A program made the translations under genes and the position numbers. This document shows positions 56,236-64,000 of a DNA stretch of 64,000 nt, piece after piece; the stretch's first letter is position 1; each line of letters begins with the position of its first letter. Source of the stretch: Acidovorax sp. (GTDB taxonomy: Bacteria; Pseudomonadota; Gammaproteobacteria; Burkholderiales; Burkholderiaceae_C). The stretch covers positions 35,959 through 99,958 of the forward strand of contig NZ_JAPUDY010000031.1 of NCBI RefSeq assembly GCF_027492855.1. The letters are read 5' to 3'. The notes beneath the pieces were generated by a model. The model ran no database searches. It was not told the origin of the DNA and saw nothing but the letters and a program-made list of their open reading frames with translations.

Positions 56236-57798
56236 ATGCGATCGAACCTCCCCGTCACTCAGCGAGAGTACGTTTTTCCGGACGACCAACTGCTCGTTTC
56301 CACCACCGATGCGCAAGGGCGTATCACCCATTGCAATACGGCGTTCGCCCAGGTCAGCGGCTACACCTACGACGAGCTGATGGGGCAGCCGCACAACCTG
56401 ATCCGCCATCCCGATATGCCGCCCGAGGCGTTCAAGGACCTGTGGGCCACCATCGGCCGCGGGCGGCCCTGGTCGGGCATCGTTAAGAACCGGCGCGCCA
56501 ATGGCGACCATTACTGGGTGGAGGCCAACGTCACCCCCATCCTTGATGGCGGCAAGCCCGTGGGCTACATGTCGGTGCGCTTCAAGCCCCGGCGCGAGCA
56601 GATCGAGGCCGCCGAGGCGTTGTATGCCAAGGTGGCGCAGGAGCGGCGCTCGGGCCGCCATACCTTCCGGCTGCATGCGGGCCATGTGCGCGCCATCGGT
56701 TTGCGTGATCTGCCCGGCCGGATCCACCGGCTTACGCTGACCCAGCGGTTCGGCCTGGGGCTGTGCCTGGTCATGGCGCTGGGGTTTGTGCCCGCGTTGT
56801 TGGGCTGGGGCGGCGCCTGGGGGCCTTGGGTCCAGGCGGGCCTGTGGCTGTTGGGGGGCGCTGGGCTCTTGGCATGGTTCCATGCCAATGTGGCGAGTGT
56901 GCTGAACGATCTGGAGTCGTTTGCCGGGGCGCTGGCGGCCTGCAACCTCAAGGCAGAGATGCCCAAGCGCCACCCGCATGTGCTGGGTGCACTGGTGCGT
57001 AACATTTGGCAGGTGCAGGTCAACCTGCGTGCGGTGATCGGGGATGTGCGCGCCGAGGTGAGTGCCTTCAGCCGTGCCAGCAGCGACATCTCGGCGGGCG
57101 CGAACGACCTGGCCAGCCGCACGGAGGACCAGGCCAGCAGCCTGGAGGAAACCGCCGCTTCGATGGAGCAACTGGCCAGCACCGTGCGCCAGACGGCCGA
57201 TGCCGCACGCGACATCGCGGTGCAGAGCAAGGGCAGCAGCGACATTGCGCAGCGGGGTCGCACTGCGGTGGAGCATGCCAACGAGGCGATGCAGGCCATC
57301 TCGGGCTCGTCGCGGCGCATGGCCGACATCATCGGGATCATCGAGGGCATTGCCTTCCAGACCAATATCCTCGCCCTCAACGCCGCCGTGGAGGCCGCGC
57401 GCGCTGGTGAGCAGGGGCGCGGTTTTGCCGTGGTGGCATCCGAGGTGCGCGCGCTGGCCCAGCGCAGCGCCACGGCCGCGCACGAGATCCGCGAGCTGAT
57501 CAAGCGCTCGACCGAGCAGGTGGATTCGGGCGCCGACTACGCAGCCCAGGCGCTGGAAACCATCGCCCAGGTGGAACGTTCGGTGCGCGAGGTGACGAGC
57601 CTGATGGGCCAGATCACCAACGCCACGGGCGAGCAGTCGATCGGCATCGCCCAGGTCAACGAGGCGGTGAACCGGCTTGACAACGTGACGCAGCAAAACG
57701 CCAACATGGTGGACCGGACGGCCGAGGCGGTGGAGCTGCTGAGCGACCGCACCAAGACCTTGATCCGTGCGGTGCAGGTGTTTCGGATGCTGAATTGA
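56236..57798 (+). CDS. Aer-like methyl-accepting chemotaxis protein (PAS sensor)
   Basis: The 520-residue protein has GAGG upstream. The N-terminal PAS domain (residues 15-125: [48 protein letters not shown]) resembles the FAD-binding energy sensor of Aer. Two adjacent membrane segments (about 170-215), a HAMP-like linker and a cytoplasmic signalling domain follow. Its hairpin tip is [39 protein letters not shown]. There is no periplasmic domain, so it senses redox or cytoplasmic signals and feeds CheA. No C-terminal CheR-tether pentapeptide is seen. Confidence 0.88.
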   Translation: MRSNLPVTQREYVFPDDQLLVSTTDAQGRITHCNTAFAQVSGYTYDELMGQPHNLIRHPDMPPEAFKDLWATIGRGRPWSGIVKNRRANGDHYWVEANVTPILDGGKPVGYMSVRFKPRREQIEAAEALYAKVAQERRSGRHTFRLHAGHVRAIGLRDLPGRIHRLTLTQRFGLGLCLVMALGFVPALLGWGGAWGPWVQAGLWLLGGAGLLAWFHANVASVLNDLESFAGALAACNLKAEMPKRHPHVLGALVRNIWQVQVNLRAVIGDVRAEVSAFSRASSDISAGANDLASRTEDQASSLEETAASMEQLASTVRQTADAARDIAVQSKGSSDIAQRGRTAVEHANEAMQAISGSSRRMADIIGIIEGIAFQTNILALNAAVEAARAGEQGRGFAVVASEVRALAQRSATAAHEIRELIKRSTEQVDSGADYAAQALETIAQVERSVREVTSLMGQITNATGEQSIGIAQVNEAVNRLDNVTQQNANMVDRTAEAVELLSDRTKTLIRAVQVFRMLN

Positions 57799-57801
57799 TG
57801 T

Positions 57802-57849
57802 GCTATAAAAATAATAGCTATTGCTGATTGATGAATAAGCGGTAGGCCG
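57802..57849 (+). repeat. 50-bp GCTAT/GCGCTT repeat after the chemoreceptor gene
   Basis: This copy reads GCTATAAAAATAATAGC, then TTGCTGATTGATGAATAAGCGG, then TAGGCC. It is a forward copy 3 bases after the stop codon. Confidence 0.8.
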
Positions 57850-57860
57850 CATTTTCATGA

Positions 57861-57963
57861 CTGGCTACGTACCTCAGGCACCCCACCATCCGTTCGGGCT
57901 GAGCCAGTCGAAGCCAGGGCTTGCCCCGAACGGATGTGAAGCCTGAGGCAAGTCGCCAGCCAG
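57861..57963. repeat. REP-like palindrome with long outer arms
   Basis: The inner arms CATCCGTTCGGG (57887-57898) and CCCCGAACGGATG (57924-57936) pair. The outer arms CCTCAGGC (57872-57879) with GCCTGAGG (57941-57948), and CTGGCT with AGCCAG, extend the stem to about 100 bp. It lies in the gap between the chemoreceptor gene and the 87-residue protein gene. Confidence 0.75.
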
Positions 57964-58071
57964 GCATTTTTCTTGAAAGAACCACACCTGCAGCCCCGCC
58001 CCGCGTATTGGCTTGTTGACGAATTCTTACGTTAAGCTTACATTGAATTTCCCGTCTTCCGGGAGATTTCC

Positions 58072-58335
58072 ATGACGCTTCACGAGCTGCAACGCATCAA
58101 GCAATGGCATGTCGCGCACAGGGTTGAACACCCGGTGGAATACCACCTGTGGGACGCAATACTGACGCTCTGGCTCATGGGCTGGGTGGGCTGGTTTCCC
58201 ATCTGCGCCTTTGGCGAGCCGTGGACCGCACCGGTGTGCCTGCTCGGCATTTTTGTGCCCAGCCTGTACGTGACCTGGCGCACGCGTGCGCACCTGCGCC
58301 ACACCTTGCGCTGCGACTGGATCAATGTGGATTGA
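58072..58335 (+). CDS. unknown small membrane protein
   Basis: The 87-residue protein starts with GGGAGA upstream. It has two hydrophobic segments (AILTLWLMGWVGWFPICAF and APVCLLGIFVPSLYVTW), Trp-rich, flanked by basic residues. The soluble head begins MTLHELQRIKQWHVAHR. No family is recognised. It converges on queF with a 3-base gap. Confidence 0.65.
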   Translation: MTLHELQRIKQWHVAHRVEHPVEYHLWDAILTLWLMGWVGWFPICAFGEPWTAPVCLLGIFVPSLYVTWRTRAHLRHTLRCDWINVD

Positions 58336-58338
58336 GGT

Positions 58339-59187
58339 TTATTGCCGGGCCGTGCGCACATTGCGCGGCAGGCCCTGTGGGTGGCTGGTGCGCAGCGGGT
58401 TGATATCGAGGCCGCCCCGGCGCGTGTAGCGTGCATACACCGTGAGCTTGATGGGTTTGCAGCGCGCCCAGATGTCCATGAAGATGCGTTCCACGCACTG
58501 CTCATGGAACTCGTTGTGGTTGCGAAAGCTCACCAGGTACTGCAGCAGGCCTTCCTGGTTGATCTGCGGGCCGCTGTAGCTGATCTGCACGCTGCCCCAG
58601 TCGGGCTGGCCGGTCACCAGGCAATTGCTTTTGAGCAGGTTGCTGGTGAGGGTTTCGGTCACGGGGGCTTCGCCAAATTCCGCCGTCAGCAGCTCGGGCG
58701 CGGGTTGGTACTGCGTGCATTCCACGTCCAGGCGGTCCAGGCTCAGGCCATCGAGTTCGTGCACGGGCTCCTGGTCGAACAGCTCGGGTGCGATGAGCTT
58801 CACGCCCACGGTGGCCGGGTGTTCGGCGCCGCGCCACGCGGCCTCGCTGATGTCGGCACGGATGCGGGCCTGCACCTCGGCCATGTCGGCAAAACGCGTG
58901 TTGTTGAAGCTGTTGAGGTAGAGCTTGAACGACTTGCTCTCGACGATGTTCGGCGTTTCGCAGGGCACGGTGATGTGCGCCAGCGCCACCTGCGGCTTGC
59001 CGCGCAGGTTGAGCCACGACAGCTCGAACGCCGTCCACAGGTCGGCCCCAAAGAAGGGCGCCGCGCCCGTGATGCCGATCTCGGCCCGTTTGCCCGCGCG
59101 GGGGATGGGGAACAGCAGCGACGCGTCGTACTGATCGACATAGGCCGATGCCTTGCCGAGTTGGGATTGTTCTGGCGTGTTGTTCAT
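58339..59187 (-). CDS. queF: NADPH-dependent 7-cyano-7-deazaguanine reductase (QueF)
   Basis: The enzyme reduces preQ0 to preQ1 in queuosine synthesis. At 282 residues it is the long two-domain (type II) form. The substrate loop [20 protein letters not shown] and the catalytic Cys region [21 protein letters not shown] are both present, followed by [18 protein letters not shown] and [11 protein letters not shown]. The start may be ATG 59187 or 59193 (two in-frame Met, MNMNN). Upstream lies a copy of the 50-bp repeat. Confidence 0.93.
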   Translation of the reverse strand: MNNTPEQSQLGKASAYVDQYDASLLFPIPRAGKRAEIGITGAAPFFGADLWTAFELSWLNLRGKPQVALAHITVPCETPNIVESKSFKLYLNSFNNTRFADMAEVQARIRADISEAAWRGAEHPATVGVKLIAPELFDQEPVHELDGLSLDRLDVECTQYQPAPELLTAEFGEAPVTETLTSNLLKSNCLVTGQPDWGSVQISYSGPQINQEGLLQYLVSFRNHNEFHEQCVERIFMDIWARCKPIKLTVYARYTRRGGLDINPLRTSHPQGLPRNVRTARQ

Positions 59188-59220
59188 GTTCATGCTGTTC
59201 GTGCGGTGCGAAAGTAATTT

Positions 59221-59270
59221 GCTATTATTTTTATAGCTATTGGCGCTTGTTGAATAAGCGCTAGAGCCTG
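59221..59270 (+). repeat. 50-bp GCTAT/GCGCTT repeat between queF and the 2OG oxygenase gene
   Basis: This copy reads GCTATTATTTTTATAGC, then GGCGCTTGTTGAATAAGCGCT, then AGAGCC. It is a complete, well-conserved copy just past the 2OG oxygenase stop and within about 30 bases of the queF start. Confidence 0.85.
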
Positions 59271-59273
59271 TTT

Positions 59274-60185
59274 TTATTTGAATTCCCGCTCGCGCATCCA
59301 CTTGGTGGCGATCCACTTCTCGCCGGCGACCACCGGGGCTCCGTCGTGCAGGGTGCGGGTGGAGGTGTGGGGACGCTCGTAGCTGAAGAACACGGCGTTG
59401 CCGCGCTGTGGGCTGACCTCGACATGCACGTCGGGGAAGGTGGTGCCGCCGCCTTTTTCGGGCGTGTTGAGGTACATCACCAGCGTGCCTACGCGCTGCC
59501 CGCCGCGCTTGACGATGGTGGCGGTGCCAGGTTCGGCAGGGTCGAAGTAGTCATAGTGCGGCTTGTACTCGGCGCCGGGGCGGTAGTGCAGCACCTGCAG
59601 GCCTTCGCCGTTCTCGATGGGCCAGTTCAGCAGGCGCGCGACGCGCTCTTCGATGCGCTGAATCAGCGGGCTTTCGCCCCGCTGGAAGAACATGCCGTCG
59701 CTGGTGCGGTCGGCGTTGATCTCTTCGCCGCCCGTTTGGGTGGCCACGGTGAGCGAGCGCGCCAGGCGCGGCTCGGCGGCAGCGATCAGGGCGTCGCATT
59801 CCTCGGGCGAGAGCAGGTTGCCGAACACCACGATGCGCGGCTGGGCCATGGCCAGCAGCACGCTGACCACGCGGTCGCCGCAATCCACCTGGGCGGGGGA
59901 GTCGTCCAGCTGCGGTTCGGGCACGGGCAGGGCGGCGGGCAGGCCCTGCTGCACGGCCAGCTCGTTCAGGTGGTCCTGCAGCGTGACTTCGAGCGCATCG
60001 GCGGCCACGTCTTCGTCCCAGCCCGCGTCGCGCATGGACTGCAGCACCACGGGCGCTGTGTGGCCGGCCTGGGCCTGCTCGATGATCCAGCGGCGCAGCT
60101 CGGGCGTGATGGCCTGCCGTGCGGCGCTGGCGTGCTGGGTGGTTGCTGTGGTGCTGTCCGGGTGCTGGTCAGAACGCGATGTCAT
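59274..60185 (-). CDS. 2-oxoglutarate/Fe(II) oxygenase, prolyl-4-hydroxylase-like
   Basis: In this 303-residue protein, residues 25-85 form a small helical N-terminal domain. The P4Hc double-stranded beta helix follows: [34 protein letters not shown], iron ligands H-x-D in [11 protein letters not shown] and the distal His in [22 protein letters not shown], with Lys as the 2OG-binding residue. A strong AAGGA precedes the start. The substrate is unknown; bacterial relatives hydroxylate prolyl or other residues in proteins. Confidence 0.86.
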   Translation of the reverse strand: MTSRSDQHPDSTTATTQHASAARQAITPELRRWIIEQAQAGHTAPVVLQSMRDAGWDEDVAADALEVTLQDHLNELAVQQGLPAALPVPEPQLDDSPAQVDCGDRVVSVLLAMAQPRIVVFGNLLSPEECDALIAAAEPRLARSLTVATQTGGEEINADRTSDGMFFQRGESPLIQRIEERVARLLNWPIENGEGLQVLHYRPGAEYKPHYDYFDPAEPGTATIVKRGGQRVGTLVMYLNTPEKGGGTTFPDVHVEVSPQRGNAVFFSYERPHTSTRTLHDGAPVVAGEKWIATKWMREREFK

Positions 60186-60225
60186 GGCGGTCCTTCAACG
60201 GTTGCTGGGTTTCTTTCAAACGGAA

Positions 60226-61011
60226 CTAGGCATTGGGTGCCATCTTGCGCCGGAACACCAGGCGCTCCGGCTCGGATGATGCCGGGACGAAGGCATAGCC
60301 GTCCAGATCAAACCCTTCGAGCTGGTGCGGCGTGGCGATGCGGTGGGTGATGGCATAGCGCGCCATCATGCCCCGTGCGCGCTTGGCATAAAAGCTGATG
60401 ATTTTGTAGCCGCCGCCTTTCCAGTCCTCGAACACGCATTCGATGATGCGCGCCTTGAGCGCCTTGCGGTCCACGGCCTTGAAGTATTCCTGCGACGCGA
60501 GGTTGACCACCACGGGCGTGGTGTCGGCCCGCAGCCGGGTGTTGAGGTGCTCGGCGATCTGGCTGCCCCAGAACTGGTACAGGTTGCTGCCCGCACCGGT
60601 GGCCAGGCGCGTGCCCATCTCCAGGCGATAGGGCTGCATGCGGTCCAGCGGCCGCAGCACGCCATACAGGCCGCTCAGGATGGCCACATGGCTCTGTGCC
60701 CAGCCGAGGTCGTCCGCGGCGAGGGTGTGGGCATTCAGCCCCTCGTACACGTCGCCGTTGAAGGCCAGCAGCGCCTGGCGCGAGTTGGCGGCCGTGAAGC
60801 GCGGGCGCCAGGCCGCGTAGCGCGCCACGTTCAGGGCCGCGAGCTTGTCGCTCAGCTCCATCAGCGAGGCGATCTGCTGTGGCGACTGTGTGCGCAGCAC
60901 TTCGATAAGGGCCGTGGATTGCGGCACGAACTGCGGCGTGGTGTGCGGCAGGCCCTCGGGCAGGGGCGTTTCGTAGTCGAGCGATTTGGCGGGAGACAGC
61001 AGGAACAGCAT
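60226..61011 (-). CDS. yaaA: peroxide stress protein YaaA (DUF328)
   Basis: The 261-residue protein starts MLFLLSPAKSLDYETPLPEG, the family's conserved N-terminus. It continues with MELSDKLAALNVARYAAW, ALLAFNGDVYEGL, HVAILSGLYGVLRPLDRMQPYRLEMGT, NLASQEYFKAV and FYAKRARGMMARY. YaaA lowers free iron and protects DNA during peroxide stress in E. coli. In-frame sequence upstream of 61011 translates the MITE-like element and is not accepted as coding. The promoter must lie in or beyond that element. Confidence 0.9.
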   Translation of the reverse strand: MLFLLSPAKSLDYETPLPEGLPHTTPQFVPQSTALIEVLRTQSPQQIASLMELSDKLAALNVARYAAWRPRFTAANSRQALLAFNGDVYEGLNAHTLAADDLGWAQSHVAILSGLYGVLRPLDRMQPYRLEMGTRLATGAGSNLYQFWGSQIAEHLNTRLRADTTPVVVNLASQEYFKAVDRKALKARIIECVFEDWKGGGYKIISFYAKRARGMMARYAITHRIATPHQLEGFDLDGYAFVPASSEPERLVFRRKMAPNA

Positions 61012-61049
61012 GTTTTTGGGACCCCAAAAAGATCGTAAGCACGTTCTTA

Positions 61050-61317
61050 GAACCTGTTCAATGTCTTTTTGGAGTCGCACAAGTGCCTTGCCGGGATGGG
61101 ATGCAAGGCGCGGTGTGCAGCCAATAGCTTGGCTATTGGCAAGCACCGTAACGCCGCAGACCGCCCGGCAAGGCACTTGCCCGAAGGGTTGGAGTGAAAT
61201 CGGGTGATTGGACGCCCCGGCTGCTTGCATGGGCACAAGCCCATGCGGCGCATCCGCAGCATCCACTCATTCCGATTGCACTTCAATGCGATCTCCAAAA
61301 AGACATTGAACAGGTTC
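61050..61317. mobile_element. 268-bp MITE-like element with 3-bp target duplication
   Basis: The terminal inverted repeats GAACCTGTTCAATGTCTTTT.. (61050-61069 onward) and their exact reverse complement at the right end extend over about 28 bases through TTGGAG. TTA stands directly outside both ends (61047-61049 and 61318-61320) and looks like a target duplication. Nested inside are AAGTGCCTTGCCGGG / CCCGGCAAGGCACTT and the central AGCCAATAGC / GCTATTGGC hairpin. There is no transposase ORF. It lies between yaaA and the rne terminator. Confidence 0.72.
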
Positions 61318-61325
61318 TTAAATGA

Positions 61326-61350
61326 CCACAGGCCCCAGCGGGGCCTGTGG
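61326..61350 (-). terminator. Hairpin terminator after rne
   Basis: A perfect 11-bp stem CCACAGGCCCC / GGGGCCTGTGG with a 3-base loop lies 20 bases past the rne stop. It is followed on the minus strand by TCATTTAA, a weak U-tract. The MITE-like element begins next to it. Confidence 0.7.
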
Positions 61351-61370
61351 ATGGGCTGGGCAGCGACGCG

Positions 61371-64000
61371 TTAGCGCGCGGACTCCTGCTCAAACGGCAA
61401 GGTCATGGCCGAGAGGTCGCGGCGGGTTTCCACCAGCACCAGCGGGCCTTCGTCCACCACCACGACCGGAGGGCGCTCGCGCGGCACGCGGATGGGCTTG
61501 GGCTCGGCGGCAATCGCGGCCTGCACGGCTGCAATTTTGTCCGCGTCGGAGTTCACCCACTGCAGGCCTGACGAGACAGCCACTTGCTGCAGCTCGTCGA
61601 TGGGCAGCGTGAACGCCTGTACGCGTGGCAGGCCGGTGGGCGCCGGGGCTGCCACAGCAGGGGCTGGGGCGGCTGCAACCGGCGCGGCGACGGCGGGGGC
61701 GGGGACCACTGCTGCCACGGGGGCGGCTACAGGGGCTGCCGTGGCCACTGGGGCTGCGACAACAGGTGCGGGCACCGGTGCGGCGGCTTCCACTGCCACG
61801 GGTGCTGCGGCGGGTTCGGCAGGTGCTGCAGCGGCTGCGCTGAAGTAGCTGCGGCGCGGTGCTTCTTCGTCCTGCGCTGCGGCTGGCGCGGCTTGGGTGA
61901 GGTCCTGGTCGAGCAGCATGGCCGGTGCGGCGGCTTCGGCGCTGTTGCCATTGCCGTCGCGTGGGCCACGCTCGCCGCGCTCGCGGCGGTCACGGCCGTA
62001 GCGGTCGCGGGAGCGGCGCTCGCGGCGCTGCTCTTCGGCTGCGGCACCGTTGCCGTTGGCGGGGGCTTCGTTGCCGGTCAGGTCCAGATCGGGCAGCGAG
62101 GCCAGGGGCGCGGTGTCCACAAAGTCGCCTGGAACGGCAGTGGGTGCTGCGGCTTCCTGTGCTTCTGCCGTGCGCGGTGTGCGCTCGCCACGCTCACCAC
62201 GGTTGCCGCGATCACCGCGGTCACCACGTTCGCGGCGGGGGCCACGTTCGCCACGGGGCTGCTGGGGCTGGCCGGATGTGCCTTCTGCGCCGGTGCCAAC
62301 GTTCGGGCCTTCCACCTGCGCGGTGTTGGCGGTGTTGTTGTTGTCACCGTTCAGGCTGGCGTTCTGGTTGCGCGGCTCAGCGTCACGGCGGCCACGGCCA
62401 CCGTCGCGTCCACCTTCACGTCCATTGCGGCCGCCTTCGCGGGGCTCGCGGCCTTCGCCTTCGGGGCGGCGATCGGCGTCGCGCGGTGCACGGCCTTCGG
62501 CCGAACGCTCGCCACGGCGGCCACGGCCTTCGCCGGTGCCTTCGCGGTTGCCACCATCACGGCCTCCTTCGCGGTTGCCATCGCGGCCAGCACCACCACC
62601 ACTGCGGCGGCCACGGCCTTCGCCGTTGTTGCGGCCATCGCGGCGGGGTTCGCTGCGGCCGGTGGTTTCAGGCGCGGCGGCGGGGGCGGGTGCCGCCACC
62701 GGGGCGGAGGCTGCCGCTGGGGCATCGCCAAAGCCGAACAGGCTCTTGAGCCAGGCGAAGAAACCTTGCTCCTGGGGCGCTGCTGCGGGTGTGGGGACCG
62801 GTGCGGCCACGGGGACGGGCGCTGCCGCGCCAGCCTGGGTCCGCTGGCCGCCACGGGCGGGGCGGGCCGCGCCTTCGGGACGGGGCTCGGCCACGGGGGC
62901 GGGTGCATCAGGCAGCACACCCTTGATCACGGGCGTTTGGTTGTTGGTGGGCTCTTGCGAGCGGCGCGTCACGGCCGTGGGGTCTTCCACTTCTTCAGCA
63001 AGTTTGTAGCTGGCTTCGATGTGGTCCAGGCGTGGGTCGTCGTGCTTCAGGCGCTCCAGGCGGTAGTTGGGGGTTTCCAGCGTCTTGTTGGGAACCATCA
63101 ACACGGCCACGCGCTGCTTGAGCTCGATCTTGGCGATCTCGGTGCGCTTTTCGTTGAGCAGGAACGAGGCCACTTCCACCGGCACCTGGCAGTGCACGGC
63201 GGCTGTGTTGTCCTTCATCGACTCTTCTTGAATGATGCGCAGGATCTGCAGCGCCGAGGATTCGGTGTCGCGGATGTGGCCCGAGCCGCCGCAGCGGGGG
63301 CAGGGGATGGACGAGCCTTCGGAGAGGGCGGGCTTCAGGCGCTGGCGGCTCATTTCCATGAGGCCGAACTTGCTGATGGTGCCGAACTGCACGCGGGCGC
63401 GGTCCTGGCGCAGCGCGTCGCGCAGGCGGTTTTCGACTTCGCGGCGGTTCTTGCTCTCCTCCATGTCGATGAAGTCGATCACGATCAGGCCGCCCAGGTC
63501 GCGCAGGCGCATCTGGCGGGCCACTTCGTCGGCGGCTTCCAGGTTGGTGCGGGTGGCGGTTTCCTCGATGTCGCCGCCCTTGATGGCGCGGGCCGAGTTC
63601 ACGTCCACGCTGACCAGCGCTTCGGTGTGGTCGATCACGATGGCGCCGCCCGAGGGCAGTTGCACGGTGCGGGCGTAGGCCGATTCGATCTGGTGCTCGA
63701 TCTGGAAGCGGCTGAACAGGGCGGCGTCGTCGCGGTAGCGCTTCACGCGGGCGGCATGCTCAGGCATGACGTGCGCCATGAACTGCTGCGCCTGTTCGTA
63801 GATGTCGTCGGTATCGATGAGGATGTCACCGATGTCGTTGTTGAAGTAGTCGCGAATGGCGCGGATGACCAGGCTCGACTCCTGATAAATCAGGAAGGCG
63901 CCCTTGCCGCCCTTGGCGGCGCCGTCGATGGCGTTCCACAATTTCAGCAGGTAGTTCAGGTCCCACTGCAGCTCGGGCGCGGTGCGGCCAATGCCAGCGG
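61371..64000 (-). CDS. rne: ribonuclease E, C-terminal part (runs off window end)
   Basis: About 876 codons are visible; the N-terminal S1 domain lies beyond the window. The RNase H/DNase I-like catalytic core includes IVIDHTEALVSVDVNSARAIKG (Mg-binding Asp) and GGLIVIDFIDMEESKNRREVE. The Zn-link PCPRCGGSGHIRDTE (CxxC) dimerises the protein. Residues after it form a disordered scaffold: Pro/Ala-rich, then a long Arg/Gly/Asp/Glu-rich RNA-binding stretch (62100-62650), then Ala/Pro/Val repeats. It closes with GLQWVNSDADKIAAVQAAI and a final VLVETRRDLSAM, a conserved tail in betaproteobacterial RNase E. It is the main mRNA decay and rRNA processing nuclease and a degradosome platform. Confidence 0.93.
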   Translation of the reverse strand, partial: AGIGRTAPELQWDLNYLLKLWNAIDGAAKGGKGAFLIYQESSLVIRAIRDYFNNDIGDILIDTDDIYEQAQQFMAHVMPEHAARVKRYRDDAALFSRFQIEHQIESAYARTVQLPSGGAIVIDHTEALVSVDVNSARAIKGGDIEETATRTNLEAADEVARQMRLRDLGGLIVIDFIDMEESKNRREVENRLRDALRQDRARVQFGTISKFGLMEMSRQRLKPALSEGSSIPCPRCGGSGHIRDTESSALQILRIIQEESMKDNTAAVHCQVPVEVASFLLNEKRTEIAKIELKQRVAVLMVPNKTLETPNYRLERLKHDDPRLDHIEASYKLAEEVEDPTAVTRRSQEPTNNQTPVIKGVLPDAPAPVAEPRPEGAARPARGGQRTQAGAAAPVPVAAPVPTPAAAPQEQGFFAWLKSLFGFGDAPAAASAPVAAPAPAAAPETTGRSEPRRDGRNNGEGRGRRSGGGAGRDGNREGGRDGGNREGTGEGRGRRGERSAEGRAPRDADRRPEGEGREPREGGRNGREGGRDGGRGRRDAEPRNQNASLNGDNNNTANTAQVEGPNVGTGAEGTSGQPQQPRGERGPRRERGDRGDRGNRGERGERTPRTAEAQEAAAPTAVPGDFVDTAPLASLPDLDLTGNEAPANGNGAAAEEQRRERRSRDRYGRDRRERGERGPRDGNGNSAEAAAPAMLLDQDLTQAAPAAAQDEEAPRRSYFSAAAAAPAEPAAAPVAVEAAAPVPAPVVAAPVATAAPVAAPVAAVVPAPAVAAPVAAAPAPAVAAPAPTGLPRVQAFTLPIDELQQVAVSSGLQWVNSDADKIAAVQAAIAAEPKPIRVPRERPPVVVVDEGPLVLVETRRDLSAMTLPFEQESAR

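Noticed and set aside
60226-61266. N-terminal extension of yaaA to 61266
   Set aside because: The added 85 codons translate the MITE-like element. The family start MLFLLSPAKSLDYE is at 61011.

Overview
The window looks like a chromosomal stretch of a high-GC betaproteobacterium of the order Burkholderiales, most likely a Comamonadaceae (Acidovorax-like). The grounds are the gene content (a BPSS1780-type membrane protein, an APH-type homoserine kinase beside polA, an orphan Bug/TTT binding protein, a DUF3034 protein, a betaproteobacterial RNase E) and two short repeat families that I associate with that group. The genus is inference. I see no tRNA, rRNA or CRISPR array.

Layout. 1-5.5 kb: start of a Fur-box-preceded exported protein, a PhoX phosphatase with a three-heptamer Pho box, a FecR-domain protein overlapping a BPSS1780 protein, and thrB. 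5.6-13 kb: DUF2782-like protein, polA, azlCD, two small ORFs that look like integron gene cassettes, and two glutathione transferases. 13-24 kb: a four-PAS diguanylate cyclase, a dienelactone hydrolase, a ZIP transporter, an AlgZ/AlgR-type two-component pair divergent from argH, a Bug protein and a rhomboid protease. 23.9-25 kb: an ~811 bp imperfect palindrome between two convergent genes. 25-40 kb: two membrane proteins, a 2002-residue alpha-2-macroglobulin, a BCCT transporter, PBP1C and a CACHE-PAS-GGDEF protein. 40-47 kb: a lactate-dehydrogenase-like enzyme and a redox locus with an ECF sigma factor, its anti-sigma factor, two cytochromes c, a DUF3034 protein, an exported truncated globin and a cupredoxin. 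47-55 kb: a DUF4336 protein, AraC and LysR regulators, an ALDH7/FAD-oxidase/ThDP-enzyme catabolic cluster and dinB. 56-64 kb: an Aer-like chemoreceptor, queF, a 2OG oxygenase, yaaA, a MITE-like insertion and the 3' part of rne.

How parts work together. The most coherent regulatory unit is the ECF locus. The same bipartite motif, TGAATCC-N16-CGTAYK-like, stands before the sigma gene, before the divergent cytochrome c gene and before the DUF3034/globin/cupredoxin genes. This predicts a self-amplifying envelope redox regulon. The alpha-2-macroglobulin and PBP1C form the known envelope-defence pair, here separated by an osmolyte transporter. The ALDH7, FAD-oxidoreductase and LysR genes could serve pipecolate/lysine or related amine catabolism.

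A ~50 bp repeat (GCTAT..ATAGC followed by GCGCTT..AAGCGC) occurs 13 times. It lies mostly between genes, but it also lies in frame inside four proteins and at start codons. Longer REP-like palindromes built on CCGTTCGGGCTGAGC occur five times, and two MITE-like elements are present.
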